A stretch of 64,000 nt of DNA from JAWKTV01 sp041398905 (GTDB taxonomy: Bacteria > Planctomycetota > Planctomycetia > Planctomycetales > Planctomycetaceae). Under the pieces are notes generated by a model, which saw nothing but the letters and a program-made list of their open reading frames with translations, searched no databases and was not told where the DNA came from. How positions within the stretch are numbered: the first letter of the stretch is position 1; each line of letters begins with the position of its first letter. Positions 36,157-44,268 of the stretch are shown piece after piece. Location: assembly GCA_041398905.1 (NCBI GenBank), contig JAWKTV010000001.1, positions 434,001-498,000 on the forward strand, given 5' to 3'. A program made the translations under genes and the position numbers.

Positions 36157-36978
36157 TTAGCGGAGTTGGCCGTCAATCAATCCGGTGTTGTAAGCCGGCG
36201 TGTTGTTGGGAAAGGGGTAGGAGTTGTTGACCGGCACCGTGTTGAAAGCCGGAGCCGTGTTGTAGGTCGGGACCGTGTTGTAGGTCGGGACCGTGTTGTA
36301 GGTCGGGACGCTGTTGAACTGACCGTACGGGGTGCTGTACTGGTTGGCGTGTTCCTGGCAGCAGACGAAGAATGAGCGGCCAGCGACGTTCACCTTGACG
36401 GGCGTGCCTCGCGATCCGAGCAGCGTGCCCGACACCGGGCAGGTCCGCTGGGCGAGAGCTGCTTGCTGGTCAACGGCCGACAGTCCCGACAAACCCCACA
36501 TGTTGCTGGGGATGCTGTGCGGGGTGTTCAGCCCTGAGTTGAAATTGACGTTGGTGAACTGGCCAGGCCAAGTGCCATAGCTCGCACCATTCGTGCCTTG
36601 ATAGTTAATGTTGCCGCCATTGGTCGGGCAGGGGCGATTGCCGCAGGGGCCGTTCGTCGTGCCGTATTGCGAGTTGCCGTACCAGCCGGAGTTCACCGGA
36701 GCATAGTACGAACCGTAGTTGTAGGTGCCATTGTTCGTGGGGACGCCATACCCGGAGTTGACCGGGTAGTTCGTCAACGGCACTCCTGTCGTGCTGTACG
36801 ACGCGGGCCGATAGCCGGTGCTGTATCCATTGCCGGTCGGGCATCGTCCGGTTGAGCACGGAGCGACCTGACCGTTCGGGCAGTTGCCACATGCGACCGG
36901 GTATTGCCCGGCATTCGTCAGGGCGGCTCCGCACAGGATGGCGGCGGCAAACGACAGATTGCGTAGCGTAAGGTTCAT
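36157..36978 (-). CDS. Secreted protein with YHS-like CPVSG segment and tandem repeats
   Basis: The start at 36978 follows GGAGAG and gives a signal peptide (NLTLRNLSFAAAILCGAALT). The mature 250 residues are rich in Asn, Gly, Tyr, Pro and Thr with scattered Cys (CGNCPNGQVAPC). Near residues 180-215 lies CPVSGTLLGSRGTPVKVNVA followed by GRSFFVCCQEH, which resembles the YHS/heavy-metal-binding segment that some planctomycete copper-efflux-type proteins carry. Three exact PTYNTV repeats follow. A sigma-54-like site lies upstream. It probably sits in the envelope and may bind a metal. Confidence 0.72.
   Translation of the reverse strand: MNLTLRNLSFAAAILCGAALTNAGQYPVACGNCPNGQVAPCSTGRCPTGNGYSTGYRPASYSTTGVPLTNYPVNSGYGVPTNNGTYNYGSYYAPVNSGWYGNSQYGTTNGPCGNRPCPTNGGNINYQGTNGASYGTWPGQFTNVNFNSGLNTPHSIPSNMWGLSGLSAVDQQAALAQRTCPVSGTLLGSRGTPVKVNVAGRSFFVCCQEHANQYSTPYGQFNSVPTYNTVPTYNTVPTYNTAPAFNTVPVNNSYPFPNNTPAYNTGLIDGQLR
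36256..36309. repeat. Three exact 18-bp tandem repeats
   Basis: The unit CGTGTTGTAGGTCGGGAC occurs three times in a row without change (36256-36273, 36274-36291, 36292-36309), flanked by degenerate copies (GTGTTGAAAGCCGGAGC, GCTGTTGAAC). It encodes the hexapeptide PTYNTV in the secreted protein. Identical units suggest recent slippage and possible length variation. Confidence 0.9.
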
Positions 36979-37489
36979 GGCTGTTCTCTCCAAAAAGGAT
37001 GCGAGTGAGGTCGAACACCGCTTGTGTTCTTGTTGACGACAATGCAGAGACCGTGCCAATCACCATTAACAGCCCGAGAAAAGATCGTAAGTCCCTTCCT
37101 AACAACAGGTATCACAGATCCGAAGCTTCCGCCTGATTGTCATTCCGACAAAACTGGGCTTGACACGCTGCAGAAGTTACCGCGCCGCGAAATCGCGACA
37201 CCCCTGCAACCCGCAAACTTCGCCGCTGCCGCTGATGAAGACGCCCGTCCGCAGGTGGGGGCGGGAAGACTCATCGCGGCGAGTTGGCAGCCAGGGAGAG
37301 TGGACGTGTCGAAAAGCATGCGGCGCTCCGCTTCCAACCGCCCCGTTTCGTCTCGCGCGGCGTGCTCCTCACTGTCATGTTCATGATTCCGGCTGATAGA
37401 ATTCCTGTCAGTCGAAGATCACGTCACGGTCCATCAGGGTCGTCCCCCGCGGCAATCCCGCGGACATCTCTCACCAACGGCACTCTCCG
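36979..37489. other. Divergent intergenic region with a sigma-54-like promoter
   Basis: These 511 bases separate two divergent genes. The left gene has the sigma-54-like site at 37043-37060. No convincing gene is present; short frames at 37024-37386 and 37284-37493 are not protein-like. No sigma-70-type pair was placed for the right gene. Confidence 0.5.
37043..37060 (-). promoter_or_regulatory. Sigma-54-type promoter
   Basis: On the minus strand the sequence TTGGCACGGTCTCTGCA has GG and GC separated by exactly 10 bases and matches the -24/-12 consensus TTGGCACGNNNNTTGCW in all but one position. It points to the secreted YHS-like gene, whose ATG is about 65 bases downstream. No enhancer-binding protein or obvious upstream activator site is visible here. 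Confidence 0.65.
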
Positions 37490-38449
37490 ATGAGCCAGTG
37501 GTACATTCGAGACGGAAATGAGCTGGACGGGCCGTACACGCTGAACGAGCTGCAGACGTTCGCCCGCGACGGAGACCTCAACTCCCGCGACATGGTTCAG
37601 CAGGGCGAACATGGCGAGCCGATGGCGGCGAAGGATGTACCCGAGCTGCGCACAGCAGCGTCCGGTCGTCGCGGTACGGGCCGCGCGGCTCGGCCGGCCT
37701 CCACCGGCGGCGGCTCCAACAACGCCACTGTGTGGATCGTGATCATCGCGGTCATTGCCGGACTCGCGCTGCTGAGCTGCGTCATCGTCATTCCCGCACT
37801 GATGCTCCCCGCCGTACAGCAGGTCCGTGAAGCAGCCCGCAAGGAGCAGTCGAGGGACCATCTGCGCAACATCGTCATCGCGATGCACGACTATCAAGCG
37901 ACGCATTCGGTCTTTCCGCCGGAAGGAATCGCTGATGTCGACGGCAACGAGGGACACGGCCTGCAGACGTTTCTGCTGCCGTTTGTGGAACAGTACCCGC
38001 TGTATGACCAGATGCAGGTTGACACCACCCGCTGGCGCGACCCGGCGATCGATCATCTGATTCGGGTCGAGGTCGAACCGTACCTGAGTCCCTCGATTCC
38101 CGATCGCCGCACCGTCGAAGGCTTTGGCGCGACACACTACGTCGGCAACCGTCACATCTTCTTCGAGAACTCGGCGATGCGCTTCGGAGATATCCTCGAT
38201 GGGACTTCCAACACCATCGCGATGGGCGAGATCGCCTCCGCGTTCCCCGCCTGGGCCGATGTCAAGAACAGCCGCGACCCGGCCGATGGTCTGGGCACTT
38301 CACCCCATCAATTCGGTCGCCCCGACGGTACGGGAGCCAACATGGCGTTTCTCGACGGACGAGTATCGTTCGTTTCGGAGAACATCGACCCGAATGTGTT
38401 GAAAGGGTTAGCGACGCATGCGGGCGGCGAGGCGGTCAGCGTCCCCTAG
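37490..38449 (+). CDS. GYF_2-DUF1559 fusion protein
   Basis: Residues 1-50 (MSQWYIRDGNELDGPYTLNE, LQTFARDGDLNSRDMVQQGE) form a GYF_2 (DUF4339) domain. A linker, a membrane helix (about residues 80-105, VWIVIIAVIAGLALLSCVIV) and then a DUF1559 region follow: VREAARKEQSRDHLRNIVIA, YQATHSVFPPEG, GTSNTIAMGE, GANMAFLDGRV. DUF1559 proteins are the pseudopilin-like proteins vastly expanded in planctomycetes. Here the usual prepilin peptidase leader is replaced by a cytoplasmic GYF_2 domain, which may recruit a partner. It shares the strand with the following giant sulfatase gene. Confidence 0.87.
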   Translation: MSQWYIRDGNELDGPYTLNELQTFARDGDLNSRDMVQQGEHGEPMAAKDVPELRTAASGRRGTGRAARPASTGGGSNNATVWIVIIAVIAGLALLSCVIVIPALMLPAVQQVREAARKEQSRDHLRNIVIAMHDYQATHSVFPPEGIADVDGNEGHGLQTFLLPFVEQYPLYDQMQVDTTRWRDPAIDHLIRVEVEPYLSPSIPDRRTVEGFGATHYVGNRHIFFENSAMRFGDILDGTSNTIAMGEIASAFPAWADVKNSRDPADGLGTSPHQFGRPDGTGANMAFLDGRVSFVSENIDPNVLKGLATHAGGEAVSVP

Positions 38450-38581
38450 CGGTTGGAGGGAACCGCGACGACGGATCGTCTCACTTCTTTGACGACCACG
38501 CTCCATCGATTCTTGACGCACGGGATTCGGATGTTCCTCCAATACTCGGCCGCCCCTGACTTCGCGGAGACGGATGCTTCA

Positions 38582-41572
38582 ATGCGCATGCCAGGACAAT
38601 GGCGATGTTTCCTGTGCGGTCTGCTGTTGGCCGTCTGCTTCACCCGCGCCGACGCCGCTCCGCCGAACGTGCTGATGATTCTGGTCGATGATCTCAAGCC
38701 GGCGTTGGGCTGCTACGGCGACCCGCATGCGATCACTCCCAACATGGACGCGCTCGCGGCTCGGGGGATGCGGTTCGACCGCGCCTATTGCAATCAGGCG
38801 GTCTGCGCCCCATCGCGGTTCACGTTGCTGCTGGGGTCGCATTCGACGTCGACCGGCCTGTACGGACTGGGGAGCGGCTTGCGAGACCTCGTACCCAACG
38901 CCGTCACGCTGCCGCAGTTCTTCGCGATGCATGGCTACCGGACGGAGTCGCTGGGGAAAGTGTTCCATGTCGGCCATGGAAACCACGGCGACCCGCAATC
39001 GTTCTCCGTGCCACACTTCCATGACAAGGTGGTCGAGTACCTCGATCCCCACAGCACCGACGGCGGTCAACTGACTCGGGAAGAGGCGCTGTTCACGAAT
39101 CAGGAGTTGGGCCGCATTCGCGAGCTGCCGCGCGGGGCCGCGTTCGAGTCGCCGGACGTCGATGACGAGGCCTACGCCGACGGCCGTGTCGCCGCCGAAA
39201 CCGTCCGCCGTCTGGAACAGGCGCAGCAGCGTCGTCAGGCGGAGGGCACGCCGTTCTTCATCGTCGCCGGCTTCGCCCGTCCGCACCTCCCTTTCAATGC
39301 TCCGAAGCTCTATTGGAACCTGCACGATCCCGCAGAGTTGCCGCTGGCGAAGTTTCAGGAACTGCCGGCCGGGGCCCCCAAGGTTGCGGGCAAGCGGGGA
39401 GGAGAGATCACCGCCTACGAGCCGGTGCCGGAAAGTGGGCCGCTGGGTGCCGAGCTGCAGCGGCAATTGATTCACGGGTACTACGCCAGCACGAGTTTCG
39501 TGGATGCGCAGATCGGCAAAGTGCTGCGGGCGGTGGAACAGCTCGGACTGGCGGATGACACAATCATCGTGCTGTGGGGCGACCACGGCTTTCACCTGGG
39601 TGACCTGGGTATCTGGACGAAGCACACGAACTACGAACAGGCAACACGCATACCGCTGCTCATCGTCGCGCCGGGGGTGACGACGCCGGGCGGCTCGACA
39701 CTGCAACTGGCCGAGAGTGTCGACGTGTATCCCACCCTGGCGGAGCTGGCGGGCCTCCCCGCGCCGCGGGGTCCGCAAGCGATCGACGGCGTCAGCCTCG
39801 TGCCGGTGCTGCGCGACCCGTCCGTGCGGGTTCGCGACCATGCGTATCATGCCTACCCAAAGCAGAAGCTGGGCCGCGCGATTCGCACGGAACGCTACCG
39901 CCTCGTCGAGTGGAAGGGGATCGGTGCCCCGCCGGAGTCGGCCGAGTACGAGCTGTACGACTACGTGGCCGATCCGCTGGAGACGCACAATCTCGTTGAC
40001 GATGACCCGTCAGTCGTCGCGGCGCTGACGGCGAAGCTCGCAGCCTACCCGGCTCCGTTTGATCCCAACGCACCGCGTGGCGCGGCGACGACCACGCCCG
40101 ACATCGCGAATCAGCCGCTGCGGATCACGGCGCGAGTGGAGGGGCGAGACCTCAACGGAGTCGTCCTCGCCCAGGGTGGCCGCGTGCATGGGTACGCGCT
40201 GCATTTCGCGAATGGCCGGCCGGTCTTCGATGTCCGGATCAATGGTGCGGTGACCCGACTGACGAGTGAACAAGCGGTGCCAGGCGCCGTCGCTCTCGAT
40301 GCGCGACTCGATGCCCGGACGATGAGCCTGTCGGTCAATGGTGACACCGCGATCGCCCGTGAGTCACCCGGATTGATTCCTGAGCAGCCGGTCGATGGTC
40401 TGTCGATCGGCCGGGACGAGCAGTCGGCGGCGGGGGACTACGAGGCACCGCATCCGTTCACCGGGACGATCCATGAAACAAGCGTCGAGGCTGCGCCATT
40501 GGGGGCCGAGGTGCGGCCGGCGATGTCGCGGGTCGTCCTCGAAGCGGGCCTGCGGTCGCACGACCGCGCGCTGTACATCAAGGAGGGCTGGATTCGCGAT
40601 CCGTACATCACTCGCGGGCCGGATGGCTCCTACTACCTGACGGGAACCACGCCCGCGCCGGGCGATCCGCGCGAGCGGACCGATCCGTACAACACGGGCC
40701 TGGGAACCGGGTCGATTGTCGGGCCGGTCGCCCAGGTGTGGCGGAGCCGCGACCTGATCGACTGGGAACCGATCGATGCCGGCTACTCGCTGGAGACGGG
40801 TGTCTGGGCGGCGGAACAGCCGGAGGCGTTCGCCACCACGCCTCGCCCGGAGTGGCATCTGTGGGCGCCAGAACTGCATTGGCTGGGGGACCGCTGGGCG
40901 CTCGTGAGCACCAGTCCCGCGCCGGTGCGGGGTGCGAACCTCTCGCTGTCGGCCGGCCGCGAAGTCGCCGGACCGTGGACCAACCCAATGGGTCCAGCGA
41001 TCGGACGCCGACACGATCCGTCGCTGTTTCGGGATGATGACGCCCGCTGGTGGATGGTATGGGGAGCGACCGAGATCGCCCCGCTCAGCGACGACTTCAC
41101 GCAATTCGCCGGCCCTTCGACACGCATCGGCCCCAGCGGCGCGACCAGCAAGATGGGCCACGAAGGCTGCCTGCTCATGAGGATCGAAGGCAAGTACGTG
41201 CTGTTCGGCACCGGCTGGTCGACCGGCGAGATGCGGCGCGGCAGCTATAACCTCTACTACGCGGTCGCCGACGAGATCACCGGTCCCTACAGCGAACGGA
41301 AGTTCGTCGGTCGCTTCCTTGGGCACGGCACCCCGTTTCGGGATGACGACGGCCGCTGGTGGTGTACCGCCTTCTACAACGGCAACGTACCCCCACTGGA
41401 GCATGAAGGCATCCAGCATCGCGACCTGTCGGACACCGCCCAGACGATCAATCAGCGCGGCACGACGATCGTGCCATTGAACGTGGAGCTGTCGTCGACC
41501 GGTGAACTGGTAATCCGCGCCAAAGATCCAGCGTATGCGACCCCCGGTCCGGACGAATTACAGCGGTTCTGA
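38582..41572 (+). CDS. Secreted sulfatase-LamG-GH43-like fusion enzyme
   Basis: I start at the ATG at 38582, after GGAGACGG, which gives a signal peptide ending near RADA. Residues about 28-490 are a type I sulfatase: metal Asp36/Asp37 (LVDDLKP), formylglycine motif C75-A-P-S-R, SLGKVFHVG, ARPHLPF and LWGDHGFHLGD, closest in style to iduronate/choline-type sulfatases. Residues about 510-650 resemble a LamG/concanavalin-like domain (VLAQGGRVHGYALHF). Residues about 665-996 form a five-bladed GH43/GH117-like region: WIRDPYITRGPDGSYYLTG, LWAPELHWLGDRWALVS, GHEGCLLMRIEGKY. One secreted 996-residue chain could desulfate and hydrolyse a sulfated glycan. No frame break is seen. Confidence 0.9.
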   Translation: MRMPGQWRCFLCGLLLAVCFTRADAAPPNVLMILVDDLKPALGCYGDPHAITPNMDALAARGMRFDRAYCNQAVCAPSRFTLLLGSHSTSTGLYGLGSGLRDLVPNAVTLPQFFAMHGYRTESLGKVFHVGHGNHGDPQSFSVPHFHDKVVEYLDPHSTDGGQLTREEALFTNQELGRIRELPRGAAFESPDVDDEAYADGRVAAETVRRLEQAQQRRQAEGTPFFIVAGFARPHLPFNAPKLYWNLHDPAELPLAKFQELPAGAPKVAGKRGGEITAYEPVPESGPLGAELQRQLIHGYYASTSFVDAQIGKVLRAVEQLGLADDTIIVLWGDHGFHLGDLGIWTKHTNYEQATRIPLLIVAPGVTTPGGSTLQLAESVDVYPTLAELAGLPAPRGPQAIDGVSLVPVLRDPSVRVRDHAYHAYPKQKLGRAIRTERYRLVEWKGIGAPPESAEYELYDYVADPLETHNLVDDDPSVVAALTAKLAAYPAPFDPNAPRGAATTTPDIANQPLRITARVEGRDLNGVVLAQGGRVHGYALHFANGRPVFDVRINGAVTRLTSEQAVPGAVALDARLDARTMSLSVNGDTAIARESPGLIPEQPVDGLSIGRDEQSAAGDYEAPHPFTGTIHETSVEAAPLGAEVRPAMSRVVLEAGLRSHDRALYIKEGWIRDPYITRGPDGSYYLTGTTPAPGDPRERTDPYNTGLGTGSIVGPVAQVWRSRDLIDWEPIDAGYSLETGVWAAEQPEAFATTPRPEWHLWAPELHWLGDRWALVSTSPAPVRGANLSLSAGREVAGPWTNPMGPAIGRRHDPSLFRDDDARWWMVWGATEIAPLSDDFTQFAGPSTRIGPSGATSKMGHEGCLLMRIEGKYVLFGTGWSTGEMRRGSYNLYYAVADEITGPYSERKFVGRFLGHGTPFRDDDGRWWCTAFYNGNVPPLEHEGIQHRDLSDTAQTINQRGTTIVPLNVELSSTGELVIRAKDPAYATPGPDELQRF

Positions 41573-41647
41573 TCGGCGACACACTCGCAGCGGCCGCGCT
41601 CAACTCAGCCTGCTGCGCTCGCTTCTGACGGGCGGATTTCGGGAATC

Positions 41648-42298
41648 TCAGCGACACGCGGCTCGCGGGATGTACGGCTCCAGAATCGTCTGGACCGTCG
41701 CCGCCTCCTGAGCCGTCAACAACTCGGAGCCGCGGGCTTCGAAGTCGCCACGAACACCCCAGCGGCCCAGGGCGTCAAAGAGTGGTTCGGCATCGCGCGG
41801 GTGCAGGCCAAACTCCTGCTTGAGAAGCTTGGCTTCCCGCGGCGGCAGATCGAGAAACTGGCCGATCAGCAGGAAGTCGGCATCCCGGGTCAAAGAGGTG
41901 TGCAGGTCAACCAGCTTGTTCACCAGCGGCAGGCCGAGCTTGCCCCGCCAGGGCTGCGGACCAGTCGTCGCGATCCGCTTGAAGGTCGGCCGGTCGTTCC
42001 GCAACAGCCGCGCGGCGGTCTCGCAGACCGAGAAGACGATCGCCTCGTCGAGCAAGGTCGCCTCGTATTCGGTCGTCCGCACGTGCCGCTGCCAGGTGTC
42101 AAGCAGCAAATCAAGCTGCACCTGCGGTGCAACCTGCGTCAGAACAGGGACTTCCGTCAAGTAACCAAACACCCATTCGCCGCAGACCGACACTTGCCGC
42201 GACAGCACGATCCGTTCCAGCGTTTCCATGAACGCCGCACGGAACGCGAGGTAGGTGAGGTCGGTCCTCGGCAGGATGTCAGCACTGAGGGTGAGCAT
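41648..42298 (-). CDS. Hypothetical helical protein
   Basis: I do not recognise this protein. From the ATG at 42298 it has 216 residues, all helix-like, with no signal peptide or strong membrane segment; ATGs at 42352 and 42394 are alternatives with less credible sequence. Motif-like pieces are EWVFGYLTEVPVLTQVAPQV, LLDTWQRHVRT and RDADFLLIGQFLDLPPREA. Composition and third-codon GC match the neighbours, so it is probably a real, unassigned gene. It lies convergent with the sulfatase gene (gap 75 bases). Confidence 0.62.
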   Translation of the reverse strand: MLTLSADILPRTDLTYLAFRAAFMETLERIVLSRQVSVCGEWVFGYLTEVPVLTQVAPQVQLDLLLDTWQRHVRTTEYEATLLDEAIVFSVCETAARLLRNDRPTFKRIATTGPQPWRGKLGLPLVNKLVDLHTSLTRDADFLLIGQFLDLPPREAKLLKQEFGLHPRDAEPLFDALGRWGVRGDFEARGSELLTAQEAATVQTILEPYIPRAACR

Positions 42299-42646
42299 GA
42301 GCAACAGCCTGCCACACTTCGGGACCGCGCTCAAGAGGCGAATCGGCAACATCGTGGAGATGGAGGAAAGTCGTTGGCCTGATTGCAGTAGCAACGCCCC
42401 GTGTTCCGCAAGCTGCGCAGCTTGCCTGAACCGGCTGTCACGAGATGTTGCCGATCCGCGACACGCCGTCGATCAACGCCGGTCCCCCGCCAAAGACCAC
42501 TGGGCAGCCCGCGAGTCAAGTTCTTGGGCGGTCGGCGGGCAACGAGAGCCTTCGTGACTCGCGGTTTGACCCGATTCTTCTCCAAGTCGCCACGATTTCG
42601 GAGAAATTCCTGTCCCCCGGCACCTCCGCAATCCGCTAAGGGAGGC
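42299..42646. other. Divergent intergenic region with an 18-bp palindrome
   Basis: These 348 bases should hold the promoters of two divergent genes. A perfect palindrome, GCAAGCTGCGCAGCTTGC, lies at 42408-42425. It could be an operator for a dimeric regulator or a small hairpin. A ribosome site AAGGGAGG lies just before the ATG at 42647. No other gene is visible. Confidence 0.55.
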
Positions 42647-43756
42647 ATGAAGCTGGAACTGCCACCACCGTCCGCGCCGAGCCCGCTCCGCCGCTACCTG
42701 ATTTGGTGGCTGCTGCTGGCGTACGCATTGGCGGCGGGGTTGCCGCAGGTCGGAGATGCCCTGCGGCGCGTCAGTCTCGGGCAGCTCCCGTTCTCGGGGA
42801 GCGATGTGAACCCGACGCACTGGCTGCTCGCATGGCTGCTCTTCAGCGTCGGGCTATCGACCCGGCTGTCGGAAACCCGCCAGTTGTGGCGGCACCCCCG
42901 ACTGCTGGCTCGCGGACTGGCTGGCGGTTGGCTGGTCCCGCTCGCCTGTTTCGGACTGCTCGCGGTCATTGGCCGCGTGACCTTGTCGGAACAGGCGCTC
43001 AGCGCGTTTCTGGCGGGCGGGCTGCTGGTGGTGGCGATGCCGCCCGCCAACTCGGCTTCCGTCTGGAGTGAGCTTTCGGGCGCGGAGGTCATCCGCACCG
43101 TGGGAGTCATCGTGCTGGGGACGTTGCTCTGTCCGTTCATCACACCGCTGCTGCTCAGCCTGTTCGCGCCGCTGGTGGGAACGACGGCCGTCGGTCCGGC
43201 AGCGATGCGGTCGAGCCTGGAGACCTTGGGGCTGTTCGTGGTGCTGCCGGTGCTGGGCGGCATGGTCACCCGCGCTTGGCTGCAGCCAGCGGGCGAAGCG
43301 GCGACGCCGGGCTGGCTCCGCATGGTTCATGGTTCTTCAATCATCGCCCTCTTGGTGCTCAATTACTCGAACGGTGCCGTCGCGCTGCCGAAGCTGGTGC
43401 AGAACGGCGTTTCGCTGACGGCAGCCGAAGTTGCTTCGGCGACCTGCCTGCTGTGCGGATTCGTCTTCATCGGCGGCCTGTACGTTGGCCGGCGGATGCG
43501 GCAGGAGCCGCCGGCGGAGCAACTGTCATTCGTGTACGTCACCAGCATGAAGAACACCGGTGCCGCGCTGGTGCTGGCGTCGACGGTGGTCGCGAATGAG
43601 CCGCTGGCGGCGCTGGTGCCGGTCTTCTACACGGTTGCGCAGCATCTGGCGGCCGCGGTGCTCGATCGAAGTGTGATCCGCGAAGTCGAGATCGATCCGC
43701 CAGTCGAGTCGGAGCACTCGATGTCGTTCGCTCAAGCGACGACCTCCTCGTACTGA
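42647..43756 (+). CDS. Bile acid:sodium symporter family (BASS) transporter
   Basis: The ATG at 42647 is preceded by AAGGGAGG and gives 369 residues. About nine to ten hydrophobic helices are present, with the family hallmarks: an N-terminal half containing LAWLLFSVGLSTRL, LLVVAMPPANSASVWSELSG in the first crossover region, and TSMKNTGAALVLAST in the second, matching the conserved Asn/Gly-rich crossover of sodium-coupled transporters. The substrate in bacteria is often an organic anion. Its 3' end overlaps the convergent neighbour by 25 bases. Confidence 0.88.
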   Translation: MKLELPPPSAPSPLRRYLIWWLLLAYALAAGLPQVGDALRRVSLGQLPFSGSDVNPTHWLLAWLLFSVGLSTRLSETRQLWRHPRLLARGLAGGWLVPLACFGLLAVIGRVTLSEQALSAFLAGGLLVVAMPPANSASVWSELSGAEVIRTVGVIVLGTLLCPFITPLLLSLFAPLVGTTAVGPAAMRSSLETLGLFVVLPVLGGMVTRAWLQPAGEAATPGWLRMVHGSSIIALLVLNYSNGAVALPKLVQNGVSLTAAEVASATCLLCGFVFIGGLYVGRRMRQEPPAEQLSFVYVTSMKNTGAALVLASTVVANEPLAALVPVFYTVAQHLAAAVLDRSVIREVEIDPPVESEHSMSFAQATTSSY

Positions 43757-44193
43757 GTGGCGAAGCGGGCGATCGCGTCGCGAGGGTTCATGTTGAACAC
43801 GACCCGCCCCCCGGTCCCCCACTGGCCATCCTGATAGTGGAACAGCGCGCAGCCGTCCCGCAGCAGGCCGACATGCTCGACATCCTCCATATCGCCGCCG
43901 GCGATGGCCTCAAAGCTGACGTTGACCGAAGCGAACGCGGTGATGAGGCCGGACTCTCGGTCGCGGGCGAAGCTGACCTCTGGCTGCCAGTCACAGGTGG
44001 TCCAGCGCACATCGCGGGGCTTGCCCAGGGTCGAAGCAAGATCAAAGAACTTCGCTTCGAGCTGCTCCCGCCGTGACCGAAACTGCTGCATCGCCTCGGC
44101 CACTTCGCGCTGTCGCAACCAGCGCACCAGCGGCTTCGCCGAAACGGCGAAGACCAGCAGCACAAACACGAATAGACCAAGTGCGATGTACAT
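43732..44193 (-). CDS. Small membrane-anchored hypothetical protein
   Basis: The 153-residue protein starts with one membrane helix (MYIALGLFVFVLLVFAVSAK) followed by a basic helix (RWLRQREVAEAMQQFRSRRE) and a soluble beta-rich domain containing GKPRDVRWTTCDW, SGLITAFASVNVSFEA and VGLLRDGCALFHY, RVVFNMNP. This pattern occurs in other planctomycetes as an unassigned protein; I know no function. Its 3' end overlaps the BASS gene in the opposite direction. Confidence 0.7.
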   Translation of the reverse strand: MYIALGLFVFVLLVFAVSAKPLVRWLRQREVAEAMQQFRSRREQLEAKFFDLASTLGKPRDVRWTTCDWQPEVSFARDRESGLITAFASVNVSFEAIAGGDMEDVEHVGLLRDGCALFHYQDGQWGTGGRVVFNMNPRDAIARFATQYEEVVA

Positions 44194-44268
44194 GGCGAAG
44201 CACGAACAGGGTGGGTTCCGGACATTGTAGCACCACCCCTCGGCGACGTTGAGTCGCCCGCCGCCGCA

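Noticed and set aside
36256..36309. Short direct repeats considered as a CRISPR array
   Set aside because: Units are contiguous 18-mers without spacers and lie in frame within a coding region.
37157..37162. TTGACA at 37157 as a -35 element for the GYF_2-DUF1559 gene
   Set aside because: No acceptable -10 hexamer at 16-18 bases downstream, and it lies over 300 bases from the start.
38579..39988. 469-codon minus-strand frame inside the sulfatase gene
   Set aside because: Arg/Gln/His-rich antisense shadow of an unmistakable sulfatase coding region.
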